DNA from: a virus
Direction: 5' to 3' (one strand)
DNA: 38,689 nt
Virus record (IMG/VR): IMGVR_UViG_3300007735_000704
Span: 1-38,689 of that record
The notes below the pieces were generated by a model, which was given only the letters and a program-made list of their open reading frames with translations, had not been told where the DNA came from and did no database searches. This document shows, one piece after another, positions 16,012-23,050 of this stretch. The first letter of the stretch is position 1. Every line of letters starts with the position of its first letter. A program made the position numbers and the translations under genes.

Positions 16012-16798
16012 AAGGCTTGAACGAGTATGGGTACTCACCCCAGTGGTTGAGTTGCATCTTGGGCTTCATGGAGAAGTGCTGCACGCCTGCCAAGGTCATT
16101 CGGGCTGCGGCTGCGTAATCCTCAGAGAGATACTCAAGTTTACCCGGCCTTGATTCCATTGCGAACGGCATCCACAGGGTTGGGAAGCGCTCGACGCGCA
16201 CATCGTCGCACCAGTCGATCTTGTACGGGTACTGCACTCCTGACCCTCCCAGCGCATCAAGTGTCGCTATAAGGCATTTGCGGGGGATTGCGAGGCATCC
16301 GGACGCGAACATCGTAATGGGCACCAGCTCCGCTGCGCATTCGGCGTCGGAGACCTGATGCTTCAGGGCCTGCAGGTGCTCTGCCTTGGGCCGGAGGGCC
16401 GGCCTGGGCGGGACCGTGCGGCATGGGTAGGGGATGCAGACCGTTGCCTGGTGCTCATGGGCTAGCTCGGCCATATGAATGATGTCGGATGCATCGAACT
16501 CAATGTCGTGGTCGAGTTGGATCCAGACGTCCTTGCCGGAGTCTAGGAACCACTTGGTAGCCCTGCAGCGGCTGCGGGAGATCAATGCATCCTCCCGGAT
16601 GGTGCGCAGATCGGTCTGGCGATCCGACCATGCGAACTTTGCGGTCAGGTCGACCCAGGACATGATGCACGCGGAACTCATGCCGCCGTAGGCGTACATA
16701 CTGAAGTGGATCGACGGCCTGGTGCCTGCCTGGGTCGGTTGCTCTGTTGGAATGAATGGATCTGCCATCTGAGGGGATGATGCCTTTGTTGCGTTCAT
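16001..16798 (-). CDS. Glycosyltransferase-like protein
   Basis: The 265-residue protein has a GT-A style layout with a metal-binding DxD-type motif (IQLDHDIEF, DHD at 96-98). Upstream are strand-forming residues and an Arg-rich segment (ISRSRCRATKWFL). This is the usual pattern of phage glycosyltransferases. It could modify DNA bases, virion proteins or host surface glycans. Its neighbours are a HTH gene and the small terminase candidate, so DNA or virion modification is plausible but not shown. The ATG at 16798 overlaps the preceding stop. Confidence 0.6.
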   Translation of the reverse strand: MNATKASSPQMADPFIPTEQPTQAGTRPSIHFSMYAYGGMSSACIMSWVDLTAKFAWSDRQTDLRTIREDALISRSRCRATKWFLDSGKDVWIQLDHDIEFDASDIIHMAELAHEHQATVCIPYPCRTVPPRPALRPKAEHLQALKHQVSDAECAAELVPITMFASGCLAIPRKCLIATLDALGGSGVQYPYKIDWCDDVRVERFPTLWMPFAMESRPGKLEYLSEDYAAAARMTLAGVQHFSMKPKMQLNHWGEYPYSFKPYAG

Positions 16799-17121
16799 GG
16801 TACAATGTCCTTTCGTTGGCTTGCGAGGAAGAGCTCGTGCCCCTTGCTGATCAGGTAGACCACGCTGCCGCGGGGCACTTGGCAGGCTGCGGCCACATCG
16901 TTGAGCGAGAGGCCACGGTCGCGCAAGACGTAGGCTTTGCGGGCCAGGTCCGGTGTGTGGCGCTGCTCGGTGAATTCAGGTTCAGCCTCTATCACCGGGT
17001 CTGGCGTGCCATCAGCCTTGAATGCCATGTCCTTGGGATAGGATAGCCAGCCACGCTGCACACCTATCTTAACAAGGTGCGGTGCCTCCATAAGTAATTT
17101 CGTTGTGTTTGTTACTATCAT
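16795..17121 (-). CDS. HTH protein with GWLSYP motif
   Basis: This 108-residue protein carries a C-terminal helix-turn-helix (LSLNDVAAACQVPRGSVVYL) and an N-terminal GVQRGWLSYP motif. A second gene in the window (25302-25532) has the related GVKAGWISFP followed by a similar HTH, so the two appear to be paralogues. The start ATG overlaps the stop of the primase zinc-finger gene. A role in regulation or DNA recognition is inferred from the HTH. No other domain is recognised. Confidence 0.6.
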   Translation of the reverse strand: MIVTNTTKLLMEAPHLVKIGVQRGWLSYPKDMAFKADGTPDPVIEAEPEFTEQRHTPDLARKAYVLRDRGLSLNDVAAACQVPRGSVVYLISKGHELFLASQRKDIVP

Positions 17122-17450
17122 AACAGTGATATGTCTAGCGGTGTAGCGGGCAAGTGCTGCCTACCCTTGCCGCTTTTATCTCCTATAAGCTGGAATATGC
17201 GTTGTCTATGTGCCTTGCCACTGGCGCCGGGATGGATAACGCAACCAAACCTCCCGTCTGCCTGGATGACTAGGTGGTTGCGTTGTTTGTCCCCTCCTTC
17301 CTCGGCACAGGCTGGGCATTGCCCGATCAATTTCGAGCCAATTTTTCGCAGGCCTACCGCTGTCAAGCACTGTCTAGTGTTTGGGACGGATGGGACGGCA
17401 TTTTCCAACTCCATTCCTACTCTGAACACAGTTTTGGTACTTTTACTCAT
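17118..17450 (-). CDS. CHC2-like zinc-finger primase partner
   Basis: From the ATG at 17450 this is a 110-residue protein; a TTG at 17513, overlapping the primase stop, would extend it by 21 residues. It has a zinc-binding pattern (C45, C48, H59, C70, H73: CPACAE, NHLVIQ, GCVIHP) like the zinc ribbon of DnaG-type primases. The gene directly follows the prim-pol/helicase gene. In phages the zinc module can be supplied in trans to the prim-pol to recognise priming sites. That partnership is an inference from the pairing. Confidence 0.6.
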   Translation of the reverse strand: MSKSTKTVFRVGMELENAVPSVPNTRQCLTAVGLRKIGSKLIGQCPACAEEGGDKQRNHLVIQADGRFGCVIHPGASGKAHRQRIFQLIGDKSGKGRQHLPATPLDISLL

Positions 17451-17508
17451 CTTGCACCGAGTTGAGAAGTGCCGTCCTCCGTCCCAAACGCTTGACAACG
17501 CTTGACAG
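17361..17508. repeat. Long imperfect inverted repeat over the primase zinc-finger gene start
   Basis: The plus-strand segment 17361-17411 (TGTCAAGCACTGTCTAGTGT then TTGGGACGGATGGGACGGCA) is nearly repeated on the minus strand from 17508 to 17460 (TGTCAAGCGTTGTCAAGCGT then TTGGGACGGAGGACGGCA). The arms are about 50 bases each with a 48-base spacer containing the zinc-finger gene ATG. It can form a large cruciform or RNA hairpin that would bury the start region. A replication origin, a translation attenuator or a binding site are possible roles. Confidence 0.7.
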
Positions 17509-17509
17509 C

Positions 17510-19492
17510 TCAAGCCATTTCCGAGGAGGTCAAGACCACTTTCATGTAGCCTCGCGCCTGCTGTTGTTGACCGTCACTACGGTGAATGTGGTTCGACGGG
17601 ATGGCTTGGTGTATCTCCAGCATGAGTTCCGCTGCCCGGCGCTGGAAGCGCTTGTCCGGTTCAGGCCCCCATTCCTTGTTGTTGCACATCGCCATGTAGG
17701 CAGCATACAGCTCCTCGCTAGTAATACTATCCGACGACATACTGCTTGCCCGTATGTGATTCACTACAAAGTATCTCACACTGTCGCTCTCGCTCAACAA
17801 GTTGTCTATCATAGCCCGCTGCCTCTCGGTCACCGGGAACGGCCTGCCGGCCTGCATGACCCGGCACAGATCCTCCGCGCCCTCCAGGAACCAGTTCAAT
17901 ATACCGCTGCCCTCACGCTCAATCATCACGTCGTGATAATTCGGAATCACCTTCTCCGGCTTGGGCTGGCTGAAGTCGAGCAGTAGCAACCGTCTCGACC
18001 ACGCACCCAGGTCGCCCTGCACATTCACCTTCAGCCGGCTATTGGCCGTCACAATTACGTTCCAGTCGCCCACCACGGCCTTGGCGCCGCTTTTCCCCTT
18101 GAACTCCACGGCCAGCCTGTCGCCGCCGGTCAGCGCCTTCAGGAACTGGCTCTCCTCGCAGTTCAGGAAGTCCGGCGGCACATCGCTGCCAATCAGCAAT
18201 GTCCTATCATGGAAGTTCCCTAGCTCAAACCGGCTGCCCAAGTGATTCGTTCTCAGCTCGCTGCAGTTCTCATCGCCCACCAACCGCCGCACCAGCCCGG
18301 CCACCGTTGACTTCCCACCGCCGCCAGTGCCCGTCAGCAGCAATATCACCTGCGGCCTGTTCCGCTGCAGCAGGGCCAGTCCGCCCCAGCGCTGCAGCAG
18401 CACCTGATCCTCGCGCTCGGGCAGCGCATGATCCAGGAAGGCCTGCCACATCCCGCTGCCGGCACCCTGCACATACCGCACCGGCGTCTGGTTCCTGCTC
18501 ATCCACTCCGGGCCAAACCCGTGCATGGCATATGGCACGCTCCTCAGATCCACCATCACATTGCTGCAGTGCACCACGCTGTCGGGCCTCGAGAACGGAT
18601 TGCGTTCGACCTGCAGCGCCCCAATCAGGTCGACCACCTGATCCGCGAAGCTCACGGTCAGCCGCGTCAGGAGCGCCGGCAGCCGCGGATCCTCTGTCGA
18701 TGCCATCTGATCCAACAGAACGCGCCTGGCGGTCTCCAGGACGCGCTGCTGCATCTCCTCGCGGCTCATGGATATCCAGATTCCCCTGTCCGCGGCATAC
18801 CAGTAGTGCTGCCCGGTCTGGGCATCGAAGAGCAGCCGCTCCTTGTGCGCCATGTACCCCGCGAAGAAAGTCGGGTGCAGATTACCAGTACCGCTCCTCC
18901 CGAACGTCCAGGGCACGCCATGCAGCCGGAGCAACTGCGCCATCTCATCCCTGCTGCCCGGCACCGGCCAGCCCTCGGGCCACCGTATCTGCGAGAACGC
19001 CAGCTCCACCGGCGGCCTGTCCACCAGCACGCTGTACTCGCACCCGCTCGGGTGCACGCCCTTGACCGTGCTCAGGTTGCCGGTGCTCCGCCACTCGTAC
19101 AGCGGCTTGCCCATCACCCGCCCATTCACCTCGACCATCTCGGTCGTGCTCCGCTCCGCGCACGGCTTGGGATAGGCGCCCGTGATCCTGACGCCCACCT
19201 GAGCCCCGCGCTTGCCCTTCCACCTTGCCGACCCCTGCAGCACCGGGTTCACCTTCAGGAACGCCTCCAGGCTACCCTCATCATCGAAGTCAATCGCGCA
19301 CAGCCCGCCGGAGAACTCCCCGAGCCTCACAGCCACGTTCCCGTGCTCCAACATGACCCGGTACACGTCCCTCTTCGTACTCTCCATGGTCTCCTGGGTG
19401 TACTTGACCATCGGTATCTTGGTGCCCGGGCTCTGCGGCACCAGGAACAGCGGCGTGCCCAGCCAGCCCTCGATCTCTTGCGTCGTCATCAT
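17510..19492 (-). CDS. Primase-polymerase fused to SF3 helicase
   Basis: The 660-residue protein has an N-terminal AEP-type prim-pol domain (LCAIDFDDEG, acidic cluster at about residues 67-72; a strand-rich part ends near residue 165 at VKGVHPSG). A C-terminal D5/P4-type SF3 helicase domain has Walker A GTGGGGKST (388-396), an acidic LLIGSDVPP stretch and an arginine-rich SRRLLLLDF segment. It primes and possibly extends DNA and unwinds the fork. The zinc-finger primase partner follows with a four-base overlap, and the methyltransferase gene overlaps upstream (ATGA). A phage/plasmid primase is the closest family; some members polymerise as well as prime. Confidence 0.85.
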   Translation of the reverse strand: MMTTQEIEGWLGTPLFLVPQSPGTKIPMVKYTQETMESTKRDVYRVMLEHGNVAVRLGEFSGGLCAIDFDDEGSLEAFLKVNPVLQGSARWKGKRGAQVGVRITGAYPKPCAERSTTEMVEVNGRVMGKPLYEWRSTGNLSTVKGVHPSGCEYSVLVDRPPVELAFSQIRWPEGWPVPGSRDEMAQLLRLHGVPWTFGRSGTGNLHPTFFAGYMAHKERLLFDAQTGQHYWYAADRGIWISMSREEMQQRVLETARRVLLDQMASTEDPRLPALLTRLTVSFADQVVDLIGALQVERNPFSRPDSVVHCSNVMVDLRSVPYAMHGFGPEWMSRNQTPVRYVQGAGSGMWQAFLDHALPEREDQVLLQRWGGLALLQRNRPQVILLLTGTGGGGKSTVAGLVRRLVGDENCSELRTNHLGSRFELGNFHDRTLLIGSDVPPDFLNCEESQFLKALTGGDRLAVEFKGKSGAKAVVGDWNVIVTANSRLKVNVQGDLGAWSRRLLLLDFSQPKPEKVIPNYHDVMIEREGSGILNWFLEGAEDLCRVMQAGRPFPVTERQRAMIDNLLSESDSVRYFVVNHIRASSMSSDSITSEELYAAYMAMCNNKEWGPEPDKRFQRRAAELMLEIHQAIPSNHIHRSDGQQQQARGYMKVVLTSSEMA

Positions 19493-20586
19493 AGCAGCTC
19501 CTTGATCAGCACTCGGAAGGCCCGCTCTGCTGTTGCCGGCACAACTCCATTCCCGAGCAATCGCAGCTCGTCCGTTCTATTGTCACAGGAGACACGCAGC
19601 TCGGCATAGTCCATCCCACCGGCAGACCCATCAGTGTCTCGACCCAGCGTGGGTTGAGTTTCGCATGGTTTACCCCCTCGCAAATGGCTACACGCTCCTC
19701 GATGTTTGCTTTGTCCAATTGAGTTGTTTTGCTGCCAAACAGGTTCACTTCCGTTGTTTCGCTTCGAGATTCCCCTGGGCGCGACATCTGCGTTCTTGGC
19801 GTCGGCCACTGCTTCACCTGCGCCGTCAGCGGCATTGTCGCCACATCCCCCTTCTCCTGCCTCGCCTTCCATGTCTCCGGGTTCTCGTCCGTTGTCTTGC
19901 CAGCCCTCGGCGTTGCCCACAACCCTCGGCGGCTCCCATCCGTATTGCTGCTCGCCGGGGCGGGAGGGCCAGACATCTCCGCAATGTTGACCGCATCCGG
20001 CAGCAGGTCGCCCCGCATCTTGCCATCCTTGCGTTGCAGCGTCGTGTAGCAGCCCTTCCAATCCCGTGCCGAGCTTGTGGGCCAAGATGAACACTCGCTT
20101 TCTCTGGTGAGGCGCACCGCATTCAGACGCGCTGAATATGCCCCACGTCGTTCTGTAACCCATTCCTGCCAGGTCTTCGATGACGTCGGACAGCCCCAAC
20201 GAGATATGTCCTTCGACGTTTTCAAAGAAGCAGCACCGAGGTCTGAGAAGTCGAATTCCGTCTGCGATGTAGGGCCACAAGTGCCTTGGGTCGTCCTTGC
20301 CTCGGCGTTGCCCGGCTGCGCTGAATGGTTGGCAGGGGTAGCCTCCAGTGAGGATGTCCACTCGGTCGCGAAACGCTGCCCAAGGGAAGGTCTTAAGATC
20401 CGGCCAGATAGGTGCCGGGTCCATGAGTCCCGCTTCCATTTTGCTGACCAAGTTCGCAATGGCAAAGGCTTCGATCTCACAAAGAGCGACTGAGCGCAGA
20501 TTTGGGATTGCTCGGTGCAGTCCAAGCTCAATGCCTCCGTATCCAGCGCAAAGGCCGATATGTGTAACTGCTTTGGAAGTATCCAT
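19489..20586 (-). CDS. Cytosine-5 DNA methyltransferase
   Basis: From the ATG at 20586 (365 aa) this has the m5C methyltransferase motifs in order: AGYGGIELGL (I), GGYPCQPFSA with catalytic Cys 85 (IV), ENVEG (VI) and QRKRVFIL (VIII). The last are GNGVVPATAERAF (IX/X). A target-recognition region lies between VIII and IX. A strong AGGAGG lies 10 bases before the ATG; a second ATG at 20607 is possible. No restriction enzyme is nearby, so it probably protects phage DNA from host restriction. A second frame, also fully open, overlaps almost the entire gene. Confidence 0.85.
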   Translation of the reverse strand: MDTSKAVTHIGLCAGYGGIELGLHRAIPNLRSVALCEIEAFAIANLVSKMEAGLMDPAPIWPDLKTFPWAAFRDRVDILTGGYPCQPFSAAGQRRGKDDPRHLWPYIADGIRLLRPRCCFFENVEGHISLGLSDVIEDLAGMGYRTTWGIFSASECGAPHQRKRVFILAHKLGTGLEGLLHDAATQGWQDAGRPAAGCGQHCGDVWPSRPGEQQYGWEPPRVVGNAEGWQDNGREPGDMEGEAGEGGCGDNAADGAGEAVADAKNADVAPRGISKRNNGSEPVWQQNNSIGQSKHRGACSHLRGGKPCETQPTLGRDTDGSAGGMDYAELRVSCDNRTDELRLLGNGVVPATAERAFRVLIKELL

Positions 20587-20591
20587 GTCAT
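19506..20591 (-). CDS. Overlapping +1 frame in the methyltransferase locus
   Basis: This 361-codon frame is open across nearly the whole methyltransferase gene. Its ATG (20591) forms an ATGA with the helicase stop and sits five bases after AGGAGG, a better spacing than the other frame has. From residue 169 it contains three copies of a WPT/WATP motif (SWPTSSARDW, LWATPRAG, QWPTPRTQ) and LNPRWVETLMGLPVGWT (312-328). I recognise all of these from the target-recognition region of a different phage m5C methyltransferase family. It may be a real dual-coding gene or a fossil of a frame switch. Confidence 0.4.
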   Translation of the reverse strand: MTWILPKQLHISAFALDTEALSLDCTEQSQICAQSLFVRSKPLPLRTWSAKWKRDSWTRHLSGRILRPSLGQRFATEWTSSLEATPANHSAQPGNAEARTTQGTCGPTSQTEFDFSDLGAASLKTSKDISRWGCPTSSKTWQEWVTERRGAYSARLNAVRLTRESECSSWPTSSARDWKGCYTTLQRKDGKMRGDLLPDAVNIAEMSGPPAPASSNTDGSRRGLWATPRAGKTTDENPETWKARQEKGDVATMPLTAQVKQWPTPRTQMSRPGESRSETTEVNLFGSKTTQLDKANIEERVAICEGVNHAKLNPRWVETLMGLPVGWTMPSCVSPVTIERTSCDCSGMELCRQQQSGPSEC

Positions 20592-21853
20592 TCCGCCCTC
20601 CTCTCAAACGCCAACGCCTCCTCTGAAATAAACCAGCCCTTCGGCCACTCGGTCAGGTAGATACCGCCCAGCGTCCGCACCCGGCTCAGGGCGACGTAGG
20701 CCTGCCCGGGCTCCCGGGCCGCCCTGATATCAATCCTCGCGGCATCCAGGGTCAGTCCCTGCGCTCGGTGTATGGTCATCGCGTAGGCCAATCGGAGCGG
20801 GTATTGTTGGACGGTCACCCCCAGCGACTCAAAGAACCATTTGCGCCGGCCCAGTGAAATCTTATGCCCGCGGCTCTCGACCACGATGTCGCTGCCCCGG
20901 AACTGGACCACCCGGCCCACCTGGCCATTGTAGAAACCCTGCTCCGCATCATTCGCGGTGAACATCACGGCAGCTCCGGGCTTCAACTGCAGCACCCGCG
21001 GCGTGCTCATGTTCTTGGCTGCGAACTCCACCGCCTGGTCAACGCCCTTAACCTCCGCATCGAACACGGCAATTGGGCCATCAATGCTGCTCAAGCGGTA
21101 GTTGTTCCACTTGTCCACCTGCACGTTGTGCGTCATCAGCCGGGTGATATGCTCCGGGGGGTTCATCCTGAGCGCACTGCGCAGCAACTGGTTATCCCGC
21201 GGCTTCATCCTGCCCACCCGAAAGCCACTCAGCATTTCAATGAACGGCACATCATTCTGCCGCCGGACCTTCTCCAGCTTGATCGTCTTGAAGTCGGCCT
21301 CTTCCCAAGCCTTGCTCAGGAACGCCCAATCGTAGGGCTTGCTCTGGTCGGTCCTAACCGGGGGCAACTGCAGGAAGTCGCCCAGGAATATCACCTGTAA
21401 CCCTCCGAAAGGCCGGCTGTCTTCTCTGATCCGTTTGACCCAATAGTTCAGGAAGTCTAGGTGCCGGCCCGCCATCATGCTGATCTCGTCGACCACGAGC
21501 ACCTCGGTGGCCCGCACGCGCTTCCGTGCGCCATGCACTGCCGGATGGCTCTCAAGCCTCTCAGCAGCCTGCAGGAAGTCCTCGCCATCCTGCGGCCCCA
21601 ACTGCATCCCGCACCAGCGGTGCACGGTGGTCCCGCCCACATTCAGCGCTGCGATGCCTGTCGGGGCCGTGATAGCCACGTCCCGAACTCCCACCACCCT
21701 GTTCAAGAACTCCCGCAGCAGCGTACTCTTGCCGGTGCCCGCCTGCCCCGTGAGGAAGACGTTCCCGAACGATTTGGCCCAGACCATGAAACGGTCCTCG
21801 GGCGTCGGATCGAAGTCGTCCCCGATCATATGGACAGACGGGCTGGCAATCAT
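20588..21853 (-). CDS. Pif1/Dda-like SF1B helicase
   Basis: The 421-residue protein has Walker A GQAGTGKST (36-44), APTGIAAL (motif Ia), VDEIS (121-125, motif II), GDFLQLPP (158-165, motif III), TIHRAQG (360-366, motif V) and YVALSRVR (386-393, motif VI). These are the motifs of 5'-3' SF1B helicases of the Pif1/RecD2/Dda kind. It likely unwinds DNA during phage replication or recombination. It is placed after the exonuclease gene and overlaps the frame B start of the methyltransferase. An N-terminal 28-residue leader precedes the domain. Confidence 0.9.
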   Translation of the reverse strand: MIASPSVHMIGDDFDPTPEDRFMVWAKSFGNVFLTGQAGTGKSTLLREFLNRVVGVRDVAITAPTGIAALNVGGTTVHRWCGMQLGPQDGEDFLQAAERLESHPAVHGARKRVRATEVLVVDEISMMAGRHLDFLNYWVKRIREDSRPFGGLQVIFLGDFLQLPPVRTDQSKPYDWAFLSKAWEEADFKTIKLEKVRRQNDVPFIEMLSGFRVGRMKPRDNQLLRSALRMNPPEHITRLMTHNVQVDKWNNYRLSSIDGPIAVFDAEVKGVDQAVEFAAKNMSTPRVLQLKPGAAVMFTANDAEQGFYNGQVGRVVQFRGSDIVVESRGHKISLGRRKWFFESLGVTVQQYPLRLAYAMTIHRAQGLTLDAARIDIRAAREPGQAYVALSRVRTLGGIYLTEWPKGWFISEEALAFERRAE

Positions 21854-21857
21854 TGGA

Positions 21858-22520
21858 TCAGTAGGTAGGGATCAGGATGTCGGAGACCTGCTGCGTGAGC
21901 TGCACATCCCGCAGGCAGTAGTTGATCGCTGCCTCGCGGTCGGTCTGGAACAGCTCGCTGAACATGGCGCCGTTGCCGGCCTTCTCACCCAGCCCAAGGT
22001 GCCTGGATATCGCGGCCAAACTCCCGTGCGCCCGGTTGTCTCCGAGCTGCCATGACTCCCGCAGGTCGACGATCAGATCGTTCCAGTACCTGCCATTCCT
22101 CAGCCAGTAGGGCACCGTCACCCGGTGCTTCCAAGACCGCTTGATCAAGAACGGCAAATCAAACGGCTTGGTATTGAACCCGATCAACTGCGGCTTGCGT
22201 TCGAAACTGTCGAGCAGGGCCCAGAATTGCACCAGCATGGCCTTCTCTCCATCTGTATCGGCGCACAGCACCGCGGGCTGCTCATGCTCGACACGGTATC
22301 CGATGCACAGCACCTGCCCACTCAGGGCATCCAGTGCTGCGTTCTTGATGTAGTCGCTGACGTGGTTCTCCTCGGCACGCTGGATCTTCTCGGCGATGAT
22401 GTCCGGGTTTTTGATGTTGCCCAGCTTGACCTGGCTCGGGTCAAACGGCGGGATGATGAGCTCGCTCAATGGGAGCGGCCCTGTCTCAATGTCAAAGTAG
22501 ATACGGGGATTTGCTGGCAT
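21858..22520 (-). CDS. DEDDy 3'-5' exonuclease (PolB-like proofreading type)
   Basis: The 220-residue protein has the three exonuclease motifs: YFDIETG (Exo I, D10 and E12), GFNTKPFDLPFL (Exo II, N116 and D121) and NYCLRDVQL (Exo III, Y201 and D205). This is the predicted 3'-5' exonuclease family related to polymerase B proofreading domains. No polymerase domain is attached. With the prim-pol as the only polymerase candidate, it may supply proofreading in trans; end processing is an alternative. It lies four bases upstream of the helicase start. Confidence 0.85.
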   Translation of the reverse strand: MPANPRIYFDIETGPLPLSELIIPPFDPSQVKLGNIKNPDIIAEKIQRAEENHVSDYIKNAALDALSGQVLCIGYRVEHEQPAVLCADTDGEKAMLVQFWALLDSFERKPQLIGFNTKPFDLPFLIKRSWKHRVTVPYWLRNGRYWNDLIVDLRESWQLGDNRAHGSLAAISRHLGLGEKAGNGAMFSELFQTDREAAINYCLRDVQLTQQVSDILIPTY

Positions 22521-22627
22521 AATGCTAAAACGGTTTGAATGGGTAGTTGTGCGTTTGTCCGCGGATGCGCACCCCCCGCTTGCTTAACCATGAGTCCCCA
22601 GCAGCAACGGGCTGCCGGGAAAGTGTG

Positions 22628-23050
22628 TCAGACGATCTTCCCGCAGTGCGGGCACAGCTTGGGCATCTTGGGCTGCTTGATCAGCACCGGCACGCCCAGC
22701 CACTCGCAGATCTCCGAATAGCTCTTCCATCCGAATCCAGTCACGGAATTCGGGTGAAGGTGGCCCGATGAGTACAGGCTCAAGGCCTGATCCTTGTTCT
22801 TCACCGCCAGCCGGTTGAGAACATTGTATGTGCGCGTCGTGAACGGCCAGCCCCACTGCGCCTGGATGGCCTCCTTGGCCTTGGCCGCCATTGAGATCTG
22901 GCTGACCCGCTGCTTGCTCAATCCCAGCACCTCGCCGATGCGAGTGATCGACTGGCCCTCGGCCCGCATCTGCATGACCTCTGGGATGAGGTGCGCGATC
23001 CGGGAGTACTTCTTCTTGGGAGCGCTCATGGCCTCAGTAGTTGAGGTCAT
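22628..23050 (-). CDS. HTH + RpoA-CTD-like + zinc-knuckle protein
   Basis: From the ATG at 23050 (AGGA lies five bases upstream) the product has 140 residues; an ATG at 23029 would remove seven. Residues 20-58 form a helix-turn-helix (SITRIGEVLGLSKQRVSQIS). Residues 70-120 follow the pattern of the RNA polymerase alpha C-terminal domain (FTTRTYNVLN, then GFGWKSYSEICEWLG). The C-terminus has CPHC (133-136). No such fusion is known to me. It overlaps the SSB-like gene by 17 bases. A transcription factor that recruits or redirects host polymerase is the inferred role. Confidence 0.6.
   Translation of the reverse strand: MTSTTEAMSAPKKKYSRIAHLIPEVMQMRAEGQSITRIGEVLGLSKQRVSQISMAAKAKEAIQAQWGWPFTTRTYNVLNRLAVKNKDQALSLYSSGHLHPNSVTGFGWKSYSEICEWLGVPVLIKQPKMPKLCPHCGKIV

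Noticed and set aside
19489-21853. Restriction-modification system around the methyltransferase
   Set aside because: Neighbours are a Pif1-like helicase and a prim-pol; no nuclease-like restriction gene is visible, so an orphan methyltransferase is the better reading.
22521-22627. Hairpin CCCGGCAGC/GCTGCTGGG in the gap before the exonuclease gene as a terminator
   Set aside because: One mismatch and no T-tract on the minus strand; there is not enough support.
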